Shown here: one piece after another, positions 16,918-24,689 of the stretch
Layout: each line of letters opens with the position of its first letter
How positions within the stretch are numbered: position 1 is the first letter of the stretch
Source of the DNA: DATDMG01 sp036518955
Lineage (GTDB): Bacteria; Actinomycetota; Actinomycetes; Actinomycetales; Kineosporiaceae
NCBI GenBank assembly: GCA_036518955.1
Contig: DATDMG010000321.1
Location: forward strand, 1-29,075
Reading direction: 5' to 3'
DNA length: 29,075 bases
Position numbers and translations under genes: made by a program
The notes under the pieces: model-generated
Seen by the model: the letters and a program-made list of their open reading frames with translations, nothing else
The model's database searches: none
Told to the model about the DNA's origin: nothing

Positions 16918-18451
16918 CCCGACGCTCGCCCAGCTGCTCGCCGTCCCCGGGCTCGATCTGCGCGTCGTCGCCGGCGCCGCGGGCGGCTCGGCCGCCCTGC
17001 GCCGTCCGATCACCTGGGTGGCGGTCAGCGAGCTCACGGATCCGACGCCCTACCTGGAGGGCGGCGAGCTCGTGCTGCTCACCGGTGTCGGCGCGGACCT
17101 GGAGCGTGGTGCGGCCGGCTACGTGGGCCGCCTGGTCGCCGCCGGGGTGAGCGCGGTCGGCTTCGGCATCGGCGTCGTGTTGCCGGCGGTCCCCGCGGCC
17201 CTGCGCGCCGCTGCCGACGTCGCCGGCCTGCCGCTGCTGGAGGTGGACCGTCGGACTCCGTTCATCGCCGTCGGCAAGGCGCTCGCCGATCTGATCGCGT
17301 TCGACCAGGGCGAACGCACCCGGCGCCGGCTCGACGGGATGCGCTCGCTCACCGCTCAGCTCGCCGCGGGTGCCGACCCCGAGGCCGCGCTGGGCCGCCT
17401 CGGCGGGATGGTCGGAGGCTGGGCGGCGCTCTTGGACGGGTGGGCCCGGCCGGTCGCCCAGGCCGGCTCCGGACGTCGGCCCGACGTCGCGACTCGGCTC
17501 GCCGCCCAGTTGCGAGCCCGTCCGGGCCATGCCAGCGCGGCGGAGTCCGACGAGCACGGCCGGGTGACCGTCCTGCCGCTCGCCGCACGCGACCGGACCC
17601 GGGGCCCCGCCTCGGCGCCGGCCGGGTACCTGGCCGTCGGGGTGGCGGCGGACGTCGAGCTGGACCATCAGCTGGTCGCCTTCGCGGCCTCCCTGTTCAC
17701 CCTCGACGCGGAGCTGGCCCGGGGGGCCCGGCCGCTGATGCGCTGGGCGAGGTCGGCCGCGCTCGCCCGGCGGGCCCGCCTGCCGGGACCGGATCCCACC
17801 GCCGCGGTGCTCGGCCCGTTGGCCGGGCGCGGCGCCGTCCGGGTGATCGCCGTCCGGCACCCGCTGCCGGCCGTGCTCGACGCGCTGCCCGACGAGGGCG
17901 GGGTCAGCGGCCTGGCGCTGGACCCGGAGTGGTCGGTGCTGGTCGTGGCGGAACCGGACGTCGACGACGTCGTGGGCGCGCTGCCGGGCACGGACCGGGG
18001 CATCTCGGCGCCGGTCGCAGATCCCGCGGACGGCGCCGGGCTGGCCGGGGCGGTGACGCAGGCCCGGTCCCTGGGGGTACGGGCCAGAGGCCGGCCGCTG
18101 TACGCCGACCAGGCGGCGCCACAGCTGCTGGAACTGCTCGGTCCCCAGGTGGCCGCGTCCTTCGCCGAGGGGGTTCTGGCCCCGCTGCGGGCCGCGGCGG
18201 ACGGCGACCTGCTGCGGGAGAGCCTGCGTGCCTACCTGGGGGCGCACGGCGCGCTCGCGGTGGCCGCCGCCCGGCTCGGCGTGCACCGGCACACGCTCCG
18301 GGCCAGGCTGCGGCGGGCGGCCGCCCTGCTCGGGGAGGATCTGGACGACGTGAGTACGCGCGCCACCCTGTGGGTCGCGCTCAGCGCGCTCCCGGCCGAC
18401 GTCCCCGCCGGCGGCCAGGTGCCCGACCATGATTGCCAGGGCCGGATCTGA
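16913..18451 (+). CDS. PucR-family transcriptional regulator, probably GABA-responsive
   Basis: This 512-residue protein starts with a PucR_1 (purine catabolism) domain: TLAQLLAVPGLDLRV near the N-terminus, then WVAVSELTDPTPYLEGGELVLLTG-type sequence ending near residue 58. A middle GGDEF-like/CdaR region follows, and the C-terminus carries the PucR helix-turn-helix (about 449-470, AVAAARLGVHRHTLRARLRR). GTG 16913 is the only start that leaves the PucR_1 domain complete; no Shine-Dalgarno is seen, so the message may be leaderless. Divergence from gabT points to control of GABA use, as for GabR of corynebacteria. It probably activates gabT and represses itself through the palindrome at its start. 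Effector unknown. Confidence 0.88.
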   Translation: MAPTLAQLLAVPGLDLRVVAGAAGGSAALRRPITWVAVSELTDPTPYLEGGELVLLTGVGADLERGAAGYVGRLVAAGVSAVGFGIGVVLPAVPAALRAAADVAGLPLLEVDRRTPFIAVGKALADLIAFDQGERTRRRLDGMRSLTAQLAAGADPEAALGRLGGMVGGWAALLDGWARPVAQAGSGRRPDVATRLAAQLRARPGHASAAESDEHGRVTVLPLAARDRTRGPASAPAGYLAVGVAADVELDHQLVAFAASLFTLDAELARGARPLMRWARSAALARRARLPGPDPTAAVLGPLAGRGAVRVIAVRHPLPAVLDALPDEGGVSGLALDPEWSVLVVAEPDVDDVVGALPGTDRGISAPVADPADGAGLAGAVTQARSLGVRARGRPLYADQAAPQLLELLGPQVAASFAEGVLAPLRAAADGDLLRESLRAYLGAHGALAVAAARLGVHRHTLRARLRRAAALLGEDLDDVSTRATLWVALSALPADVPAGGQVPDHDCQGRI

Positions 18452-18484
18452 CATGCTCGACGCCATCCCACGAGAGGTATGATC

Positions 18485-18901
18485 ATGCCTTATGCAGGTG
18501 ACGTCGCTCCGGCGGCCGCCTACGCCCTGCTCGTCGCCGACCCCGCCGCCGTCCTCGTCGACGTGCGTACCCGGGCCGAATGGAGCTACGTCGGCGGTCC
18601 CGACCTGAACGGCCTCGGCAAGCCGGTCCTGCAGATCGAATGGGTGCGCTTCCCCGACGGCGCCCGGAACGAAGGGTTCGTGGCGCAGCTCGAGGCCACG
18701 GGGGTGCCCAAGGACGCGCCGGTGCTGTTCCTGTGCCGTTCCGGGGTGCGCTCGGTGGCTGCGGCGGAGGCGGCGACCGCGGCGGGCTGGACGGCGGCCC
18801 AGAACGTCCTGGAGGGGTTCGAGGGCAATCCGGACGGTGCCGGCCACCGCGGCACCACGGGCGGCTGGAAGGTCGCCGGGCTGCCGTGGAGGCAGTCGTG
18901 A
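18485..18901 (+). CDS. Rhodanese-like sulfurtransferase (Rv0390 type)
   Basis: The 138-residue single-domain protein has the rhodanese fold signatures VLVDVRTRAEW (23-33) and the active-site loop LCRSGVRS with Cys84. Such proteins carry sulfane sulfur as a cysteine persulfide. The ATG at 18485 is preferred over that at 18479 because GAGAGG lies 7 bases before it. Its stop overlaps the GTG of the metZ gene, the same pair as Rv0390-Rv0391, so it may handle sulfide or persulfide for the homocysteine-forming enzyme; this link is inferred from position. It lies 33 bp after the PucR-type gene on the same strand. Confidence 0.9.
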   Translation: MPYAGDVAPAAAYALLVADPAAVLVDVRTRAEWSYVGGPDLNGLGKPVLQIEWVRFPDGARNEGFVAQLEATGVPKDAPVLFLCRSGVRSVAAAEAATAAGWTAAQNVLEGFEGNPDGAGHRGTTGGWKVAGLPWRQS

Positions 18902-20127
18902 GCGGCCCGGCCGCGCCGATCGGCGGCGACGCCGCGCCCGGGCCGGGGGAGCCGGCGCCGACGTGGCGTCCCGACACCCTCGCCGTCCGGGGCGGGCTCG
19001 CCCGCACCGAGGTGGCGGAAACCTCCGAGGGCCTGTTCCTCACCCAGGGCTACGTGTACGACTCCGCGGCCCAGGCGGAGGCGGCCTTCGCCGGCGACGT
19101 CGAGCACTTCGTGTACTCCCGGTACGGCAACCCCACCGTCTCGATCTTCGAGGAGCGGTTGCGGCTGCTGGAGGGCGCGCAGGCGTGCTTCGCGACCGCG
19201 ACCGGGATGGCGGCGGTGTTCAACTCACTCGCCGCCTTCCTGCGGGCCGGGGACCGCGTGGTGGCCTCTCGGGCGCTGTTCGGGTCGTGCTTCGTGATCC
19301 TCGACGAGCTGCTGCCACGGTGGGGGATCGGGTGCGACTTCGTCGACGGTCACGTACTGGACCAGTGGGAGCGCGCCCTGGCCACGCCCGCCCAGGCCGT
19401 CTTCTTCGAGTCCCCGAGCAACCCGATGCAGGACCTCGTCGACGTCCGGGCGGTCTGCGACCTCGCCCACGCGGCGGGCGCGCGGGTGGTGGTGGACAAC
19501 GTGTTCGCCACCCCGCTGCTGCAGAAGCCCCTCGAACTCGGCGCGGACGTCGTCGTCTACTCCGCGACCAAGCACATCGACGGCCAGGGCCGGGTACTCG
19601 GCGGCGCGGTCCTCGGGCCGCAGAAGTACATCGACGAGGAGGTCCAGCTGCTGATGCGGCACACCGGCCCGTCGATGTCGCCGTTCAACGCCTGGGTGCT
19701 GCTCAAGGGCCTGGAGACGATGCGGCTGCGGGTCGAGCACCAGTGCGCCGCGGCGCTGCGGATCGCCGGCTGGCTCGCGGACCACCCGCGGGTCACCTCG
19801 GTCCGCTACCCGTTCCTGCCCACCCACCCTCAGTACGAGCTGGCGCGACGGCAGATGTCCGGCGGGGGCACCGTGGTCACGTTCGAGGTGGACGGCGGCA
19901 AGGAGGGCGCGTTCGCGGTCCTGGACCGGCTGCGGATCGTGGACATCTCCAACAACCTCGGGGACGCCAAGTCGCTGGTCACCCACCCCGCCACCACGAC
20001 GCACCGGCGGCTGACGGCCCAGGCCCGGGCGGCCGCCGGGATCACGGACGGAGTGGTGCGGATCTCGGTCGGCCTGGAGGACGTCGAGGACCTGCTGGAG
20101 GACCTGGACCAGGCCCTCAAGCCCTAG
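18898..20127 (+). CDS. metZ: O-succinylhomoserine sulfhydrylase
   Basis: This 409-residue PLP enzyme of the Cys/Met metabolism family makes homocysteine directly from an activated homoserine and sulfide. The PLP-linked Lys225 sits in YSATKHIDGQGR; Asp200 (VVVDNVFATP) supports the pyridine ring; YSRYGNPT (73-80) and TGMAAV (102-107) are the cofactor-site motifs. The GQGRVLGG segment after the lysine is typical of MetZ rather than cystathionine gamma-synthase, but O-acetylhomoserine use cannot be excluded. The GTG overlaps the rhodanese stop (GTGA). The first 20 residues are Pro/Gly-rich and probably disordered. It converges with the metallopeptidase gene 20 bp away. Confidence 0.92.
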   Translation: MSGPAAPIGGDAAPGPGEPAPTWRPDTLAVRGGLARTEVAETSEGLFLTQGYVYDSAAQAEAAFAGDVEHFVYSRYGNPTVSIFEERLRLLEGAQACFATATGMAAVFNSLAAFLRAGDRVVASRALFGSCFVILDELLPRWGIGCDFVDGHVLDQWERALATPAQAVFFESPSNPMQDLVDVRAVCDLAHAAGARVVVDNVFATPLLQKPLELGADVVVYSATKHIDGQGRVLGGAVLGPQKYIDEEVQLLMRHTGPSMSPFNAWVLLKGLETMRLRVEHQCAAALRIAGWLADHPRVTSVRYPFLPTHPQYELARRQMSGGGTVVTFEVDGGKEGAFAVLDRLRIVDISNNLGDAKSLVTHPATTTHRRLTAQARAAAGITDGVVRISVGLEDVEDLLEDLDQALKP

Positions 20128-20146
20128 GCGGTCAGCTCCCAGGCGG

Positions 20147-21064
20147 TCAGCCGAACGTCGTGCAGCGGTCGATGTCGCCGGTCTGCTCGCCGGTCAGGAA
20201 CCACTCCTTGCGCTGGGCGGCCGATCCGTGCGTCCAGGACTCGGGATTGACCCGGCCCTGGACCTTCGCCTGGATCCGGTCGTCGCCGACGGCCTGGGCC
20301 GCGTTCACGGCCTCGGCGATGTTGTCCGCACTGAGCCGGATCCCGTTCTGCTGGGACCGGTCGGCCAGGGTCGCCCACACCCCCGCGTAGCAGTCGGCCT
20401 GTAGCTCCAGGGCGATCGAGTACCGGTTGGCCTGGCCGGGGTTGCGCTGCTGGGCGGCGCGGACCTTGGGCTCTGTGCCGAGCAGGGTCTGCAGGTGGTG
20501 GCCGTACTCGTGGGCGACGATGTACGCCTGCGCGAACTGCCCCTGGGCGCCGAACCGGGTCTGCAGCTCCTCGAGGAACCCGAGCTCGAAGTAGATCTCC
20601 TCCTCCGCCGGGCAGTAGAAGGGGCCGACCTGGGCGGTCGCGGGGCCGCAGCCGGTCTGGGTGCGGCCGGTGAAGAACGCGAACCGCGGGGTGTGGAACG
20701 ACAGCCCCCGGCGGGCGAACTCGTCGCGCCAGACCGTGTTCGCCACGTTGAAGGTCTTGATCAATCGGCAGTCGGTGTACTTCTGCAGGGCCCCGGAGCC
20801 GTTGCAGCGTTGCCGCAGCTGCTGGGCGCTCTCGCCGGTGCCGGCGCCGACCGGGCCGCCCTGCCCGCCGCCGCTGACCGGCACCTGCAGGCCGGACCCG
20901 CCACCCCCGCCGAGGACGGTGAAGAGCAGCCAGATGATCGCGCCGACCACGCCGACGCCGCCGCCCACGGCGATCCCTCCGCCGCCGAGACCGAAGCCGC
21001 CGCCGCCGCGGCGGTCGTCGACGCCGGAGACGTCGACGGACTGGTCGTCGAAATCGATGGGCAC
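20147..21064 (-). CDS. Membrane-anchored neutral zinc metallopeptidase
   Basis: The 305-residue protein belongs to the Zn_peptidase (YpfJ-like, PF04228) family. A Gly-rich N-terminus leads to one membrane segment (about 31-52), after which the rest should face outside. The zinc site is HEYGHH (185-190), with the third ligand region in ALELQADCYAG (Glu220, Asp224). Cys88, Cys99, Cys139 and Cys151 may form disulfides. The GTG is preceded by AGGAGGG, a strong ribosome binding site. Substrates of this family are unknown. A TAGGTT -10-like box (minus, 21150-21155) lies just below a direct-repeat array, so the array may influence its transcription. Confidence 0.9.
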   Translation of the reverse strand: MPIDFDDQSVDVSGVDDRRGGGGFGLGGGGIAVGGGVGVVGAIIWLLFTVLGGGGGSGLQVPVSGGGQGGPVGAGTGESAQQLRQRCNGSGALQKYTDCRLIKTFNVANTVWRDEFARRGLSFHTPRFAFFTGRTQTGCGPATAQVGPFYCPAEEEIYFELGFLEELQTRFGAQGQFAQAYIVAHEYGHHLQTLLGTEPKVRAAQQRNPGQANRYSIALELQADCYAGVWATLADRSQQNGIRLSADNIAEAVNAAQAVGDDRIQAKVQGRVNPESWTHGSAAQRKEWFLTGEQTGDIDRCTTFG

Positions 21065-21168
21065 GGTCCCTCCTGTCCGCCGCCTGACACCCGTGCTCGC
21101 CCCCGACCCGAGCCGGCCGACCGCAGGGGCCACGTCGGGTGGTGCCCCGAACCTACCCCCACCCACCG

Positions 21169-21242
21169 CCGGCCACTGGCCGGGATCCGGCCACTCCGCG
21201 ATGACCCGGCCACTCCGCGATGATCCGGCCACTCGCTGTGAT
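21169..21242. repeat. Four-copy 18-19-bp direct repeat array between divergent genes
   Basis: CCGGCCACTCCGCGATGA occurs exactly at 21187-21204 and 21206-21223, with diverged copies at 21169-21186 and 21225-21242, giving periods of 18, 19 and 19 bp. It lies between the metallopeptidase gene and the ABC-F gene, about 105 bp and 118 bp from their starts. It may be a regulator array or a member of a dispersed repeat family. Confidence 0.8.
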
Positions 21243-21359
21243 CCGCCGCGCGGCGTACCCGGCCCGCCCCGTACCATCTACCGGTACCCGTCCTCCGGCG
21301 CCCGCTGCCGGCGCGGCCGTTCCTGACCATGTCCTGACCGAGCTGGAGTCCGCGTCGCA

Positions 21360-22958
21360 ATGATCGTCGCCCACGACGTCGAGCTGCGGGCCGGTGCCCG
21401 GATCCTCGTCGAGCACGCCACGTTCCGGGTCGGACCCGGAGACCGGGTCGGCCTGGTCGGGCGCAACGGTGCCGGCAAGACGACGCTCACCCGAGTGCTG
21501 GCCGGCCAGACCCAGGCCGTCGCCGGCACGGTGACCCGTTCCGGCGACGTCGGGTACCTGCCGCAGGACCCGCGCACCGGCGACCTGGAGACTCTTGCCC
21601 GGGACCGGGTGCTCTCCGCCCGCGGGCTGGACACGATCCTGGGCCGGATGCGCGAGGCCGAGGGTGCGATGGCCAGCGCGGACGACGCCCGCCGGGACGC
21701 GGCGATGGACCGCTACGCCCGATTGGAGGCGGAGTTCACCGCGCGTGGTGGCTACACCGCCGAGAGTGAGGCCGCCACCATCTGCTCCAGCCTCGGCCTG
21801 CCGGAGCGGGTGCTCGGCCAGTCGCTGGGCACCCTGTCGGGCGGCCAGCGCCGTCGCGTGGAGCTGGCCCGGATCCTGTTCTCGGGGGCCCAGACCCTGC
21901 TGCTGGACGAACCGACGAACCATCTGGACGCCGACTCGATCGTCTGGCTGCGTGACTTCCTCCGGGTGTGGGCGGGCGGCCTGGTGGTGATCAGCCACGA
22001 CGTCGGGCTGTTGGAGGCGACGGTCAACAAGGTCTTCCACCTGGACGCGGGGCGTGCCGTCCTGGACGTCTACAACGTCGGCTGGAAGGCCTACCTCGAG
22101 CAGCGCGAGCAGGACGAGCGGCGGCGCCGGCGGGAGCGGGCGAACGCCGAGAAGAAGGCCGCCGCGCTGCTGGCCCAGGCGGACAAGATGCGGGCCAAGG
22201 CCACCAAGGCCACCGCCGCGCAGAACATGGCCCGGCGCGCCGAGCGGCTGCTGTCCGGAGTGGAGGAGACCCGGCAGCGCGACCGGGTGGCCAAGCTGCG
22301 GTTCCCCGACCCGGCGTCCTGCGGGCGCACCCCGCTGACGGCGATCGGGTTGTCCAAGTCCTACGGCAGCCAGGAGATCTTCACCGACGTCGACCTGGCC
22401 GTGGACCGGGGCAGCCGGGTCGTCGTCCTGGGCCTCAACGGCGCCGGCAAGACCACCCTGCTGCGCCTGCTGGCCCGGCTCGAGGAGCCCGACACCGGCG
22501 AGGTGCGCCCGGGGCACGGGCTGCGGCTGGGTTACTACGCGCAGGAGCACGAGACCCTGGACGTCGAGCGCACGGTCCTGGAGAATCTTCGCAGTGCCGC
22601 CCCCGACCTCACCGATACGCAGGTCCGTGGTGTGCTGGGGTCCTTCCTGTTCAGCGGCGATGACGTCGACAAGCCCGCCGGCGTGCTGAGCGGCGGTGAG
22701 AAGACCCGGCTGGCGCTCGCCACCCTGGTCTCGTCGGGTGCCAACGTGCTGCTCCTGGACGAGCCGACGAACAACCTCGACCCGGCCAGCCGGGCGGAGG
22801 TGCTCGACGCCCTGCGCCGGTACGCCGGGGCGGTCGTCCTGGTCACCCACGACGAGGGCGCCGTCGAGGCTCTGGCGCCCGAACGGGTGGTGCTCCTGCC
22901 TGATGGGGAGGAAGATCTGTGGAACGGCGACTACTTGGAACTGGTCGCGTTGGCGTGA
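21360..22958 (+). CDS. ABC-F family ATPase (Rv1473-like)
   Basis: The 532-residue protein has two ABC ATPase domains and no membrane segment, the ABC-F layout. Domain 1: Walker A GRNGAGKT (34-41), signature LSGGQ (159-163), Walker B LLDEPTNHLD (181-190). Domain 2: GLNGAGKT (358-365), LSGGE (443-447), LLLDEPTNNLD (464-474). Between them a charged helical linker (about 245-315), rich in Arg, Glu and Lys, would reach into the ribosome in translation-factor or antibiotic-resistance ABC-F proteins. The gene order with a small HTH and a crotonase matches Rv1473-Rv1473A-Rv1472; Rv1473 has been linked to macrolide tolerance, but a purely translational role is equally possible. A GGAG lies 12 bases before the ATG, a loose spacing. 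Confidence 0.92.
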   Translation: MIVAHDVELRAGARILVEHATFRVGPGDRVGLVGRNGAGKTTLTRVLAGQTQAVAGTVTRSGDVGYLPQDPRTGDLETLARDRVLSARGLDTILGRMREAEGAMASADDARRDAAMDRYARLEAEFTARGGYTAESEAATICSSLGLPERVLGQSLGTLSGGQRRRVELARILFSGAQTLLLDEPTNHLDADSIVWLRDFLRVWAGGLVVISHDVGLLEATVNKVFHLDAGRAVLDVYNVGWKAYLEQREQDERRRRRERANAEKKAAALLAQADKMRAKATKATAAQNMARRAERLLSGVEETRQRDRVAKLRFPDPASCGRTPLTAIGLSKSYGSQEIFTDVDLAVDRGSRVVVLGLNGAGKTTLLRLLARLEEPDTGEVRPGHGLRLGYYAQEHETLDVERTVLENLRSAAPDLTDTQVRGVLGSFLFSGDDVDKPAGVLSGGEKTRLALATLVSSGANVLLLDEPTNNLDPASRAEVLDALRRYAGAVVLVTHDEGAVEALAPERVVLLPDGEEDLWNGDYLELVALA

Positions 22959-23163
22959 CGCTGCGCGACCACCCGGGCGGTCACCGGACCAGGCCGTGGA
23001 TATCCTGCCCGACTCGAGCCGGCGCGGGGGTGCGGTCGAGCCGGACCCCGCCGATCGGAGGTGCCCGGGACTCGGCCGTTCGGGTGTCACCCGGTCCCCG
23101 TGACGACGAACATCGATCTGGCCGGTAACTTTACGGCGTGCCGATCATTAGCGGTGCACTGTG

Positions 23164-23193
23164 CTGACATAGTGTGCTCTGGGCAAGTAGTGT
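23164..23193 (+). promoter_or_regulatory. Sigma-70-type promoter of the small HTH gene
   Basis: CTGACA (23164-23169) and TAGTGT (23188-23193) are separated by 18 bp, close to TTGACA and TANNNT. The start of transcription would be near 23200, giving a leader of about 120 nt that contains the two palindromes. Confidence 0.5.
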
Positions 23194-23259
23194 TCTGGAC
23201 TGCGACTTTCGGCGTGGCAAAGGTGTCACGGCGGGTGGCGTCGTCCAGACTCGAGAGGC

Positions 23260-23290
23260 AGCATGGTCATGACAAGCATGGTCATGACCA
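23260..23290. promoter_or_regulatory. Repeated palindromic operator-like sites
   Basis: AGCATGGTCATGAC occurs twice (23260-23273 and 23275-23288), 15 bp apart. Each copy holds the 8-bp palindrome GTCATGAC, and the second extends to TGGTCATGACCA (23279-23290), a perfect 12-bp dyad. They lie downstream of the promoter and 31 bp before the HTH start, a typical place for a repressor site. Confidence 0.6.
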
Positions 23291-23320
23291 CGGTCGGGCC
23301 GACATCGCCGAGGAGGATCA

Positions 23321-23536
23321 GTGGCCGACACCGTCAAGAAGGGCGCCCGTATCACGGGTGCCGATCGAAGCAAGCTGGCAGGCGAGCTCACCAAGAAGTA
23401 CACCAGCGGGGCCAGCATTCGGGCTCTCGCGGAGGAGACGGGCCGTTCGTACGGCTTCATCCACCGCATCCTCACCGAGAACGACGTCACGCTGCGCAGC
23501 CGCGGTGGGGCGACCAGGGGCAAGGCCAAGCGCTGA
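23321..23536 (+). CDS. Small HTH DNA-binding protein (Rv1473A-like)
   Basis: The 71-residue protein has a helix-turn-helix at about 31-52 (ASIRALAEETGRSYGFIHRI) between Lys/Arg-rich ends; the tail SRGGATRGKAKR would add DNA contacts. AGGAGG lies 5 nt before the GTG. Close relatives are widespread in actinobacteria and, as in M. tuberculosis, sit between ABC-F and echA12-type genes. It may bind the palindromic sites in its own leader. A 9-bp hairpin follows the stop. Physiological role unknown. Confidence 0.9.
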   Translation: MADTVKKGARITGADRSKLAGELTKKYTSGASIRALAEETGRSYGFIHRILTENDVTLRSRGGATRGKAKR

Positions 23537-23550
23537 CACCTGCGCGACCC

Positions 23551-23575
23551 GGTGTCCGGTCCGGCCCCGGACACC
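23551..23575 (+). terminator. Strong hairpin terminator after the small HTH gene
   Basis: GGTGTCCGG (23551-23559) and CCGGACACC (23567-23575) make a perfect 9-bp stem with a 7-nt loop, 15 bases after the stop codon. No T-run follows, which is usual for this group. Confidence 0.65.
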
Positions 23576-23670
23576 CATGCGCCAGACGTCCGTCACAGCT
23601 CGATGCCCGGTCGTCGGGTGCGGCTCGTTAGTCTGAGCCGTCCGCCTGCCGCTGGACTCGGAGGGGTGCT

Positions 23671-24537
23671 GTGCCGGATCAAGAACCATCCCGATCATCC
23701 TCGTCGTCCGCCGTCGGGCCAGGCGGCGGACCCGGGACCTGCGGGTCCCCCGAGGTGGCTCAGCTGCTGGCCGCCGCCGACGTGCGGCTGGAGTCGCGCG
23801 GGCGCCGGGCGGACCTGGTGCTCGCCGCTCCGGAGCGGCGCAATGCCCAGACCCCCCTCACCTGGCGGGCACTGGCGGCCGCGGCGGGCTGGCTCGCCGG
23901 CCGCGCCGACGTCGTGGTGGTGCGGGCCGAGGGCCCCACGTTCTCCGCCGGCCTGGACCGGCGCGCCTTCACCCCGGAGGGTATCCCCGGGGAGTTCAAC
24001 GTCGGCGAACTCGCCGCCCTGCGTGACCCAGACCTGGACGCGCGGATCCGCCAGTACCAGGAAGGGTTCGCCGCCCTCGCGGACGGGCCGTTCCTGACGA
24101 TCGCCGCCGTCCAGGGCCATGCCGTCGGTGGCGGTTTCCAGCTGGCTCTGGCCTGCGACCTGCGCCTGGCCACGGCGGACGCCCAGTTCTGCATGCGCGA
24201 GCCGGCGTTCGGCCTCGTCCCGGACCTGGCCGGGACGCACCCACTCGTCGCGGCCGTGGGTTACGCCAGGGCGGTGGAGATCTGCGCCACGGCCCGCTGG
24301 GTGGGTGCCGACGAGGCGCTGGCCCTCGGCCTGGTCCAAGGCGTCGTCCCGGTGGACCGGCTCGAGGCCGCCACGGACGACCTCGTCGCGGCGGTGGCCG
24401 CGAACGTGCCGGCCGCGGTCCTGGCGACGCGTGACCTGCTCCGGGGCGCGGCCCGGCGGGCGCCGGCCGAGCAGCGCGCCGCGGAGCGCGCGGCGCAACT
24501 GCCCCGGCTGCGGGCTCTGGCGGCCGGCCACCGCTGA
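23671..24537 (+). CDS. Enoyl-CoA hydratase/isomerase (crotonase) family protein
   Basis: The 288-residue protein is a crotonase-family member. The oxyanion-hole motifs are FSAGLDRR (91-98) and AVQGHAVGGGF (146-156), followed by ACDLRLA and REPAFGLVPDLAGT. Against rat mitochondrial enoyl-CoA hydratase, the Glu164 position is kept (Glu177) but the Glu144 position is Gln157, so it may not be a simple hydratase; isomerase, hydrolase or other chemistry is possible. The first 25 residues are Ser/Gly-rich and disordered. GGAGGGG precedes the GTG. Its place after the HTH gene matches echA12 (Rv1472). A 6-bp hairpin lies 22 bases after the stop. Confidence 0.88.
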   Translation: MPDQEPSRSSSSSAVGPGGGPGTCGSPEVAQLLAAADVRLESRGRRADLVLAAPERRNAQTPLTWRALAAAAGWLAGRADVVVVRAEGPTFSAGLDRRAFTPEGIPGEFNVGELAALRDPDLDARIRQYQEGFAALADGPFLTIAAVQGHAVGGGFQLALACDLRLATADAQFCMREPAFGLVPDLAGTHPLVAAVGYARAVEICATARWVGADEALALGLVQGVVPVDRLEAATDDLVAAVAANVPAAVLATRDLLRGAARRAPAEQRAAERAAQLPRLRALAAGHR

Positions 24538-24558
24538 TCGCCCGGCGCGGCTGATCAC

Positions 24559-24578
24559 CCGAGGCTGACCGCCCTCGG
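24559..24578 (+). terminator. Hairpin after the crotonase-family gene
   Basis: CCGAGG (24559-24564) and CCTCGG (24573-24578) form a 6-bp stem with an 8-nt loop shortly after the stop. No T-run. It is weaker than the hairpin at 23551. Confidence 0.4.
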
Positions 24579-24689
24579 CCGGCGCGTCCGGCGGCTTCCG
24601 GTCTGCGACACTGCCAGGGGCGGGGCTGCCCGTACGGCCGGTGGATCCGGCCGGTGCGTGGCGATGCCGCACGGCGAGAGGGAGGTCAG

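Larger units (their letters stand above)
22959..23320. other. Regulatory region before the small HTH gene
   Basis: This 362-bp region has no protein gene. A relatively A/T-rich patch at 23120-23220 stands out and contains a good promoter (23164-23193). Further on come two palindromic sites (23260-23290) and a strong AGGAGG before the GTG. A frame beginning ATG 23263 runs on into the HTH gene in another frame; it is not taken as real. Confidence 0.6.

Noticed and set aside
15356..18847. 1163-codon minus-strand frame across gabT, pucR and the rhodanese
   Set aside because: It runs through three genes with clear catalytic or DNA-binding motifs in other frames, and its own translation is low-complexity.
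16891..21223. Shared 9-mer GCCACTCCG in the pucR palindrome and the direct-repeat array
   Set aside because: The match is short and the array has no dyad; in DNA this GC-rich it is likely chance.
21153..23090. 645-codon minus-strand frame opposite the ABC-F gene
   Set aside because: The ABC-F motifs on the plus strand are complete; the antisense frame has no recognisable domain.
23263..23631. Small frame starting inside the palindromic repeats (MVMTSMVMTT...)
   Set aside because: It reads through the HTH gene in another frame with no stop before it, so it cannot be a short leader peptide, and the repeated ATGs come from the repeat itself.
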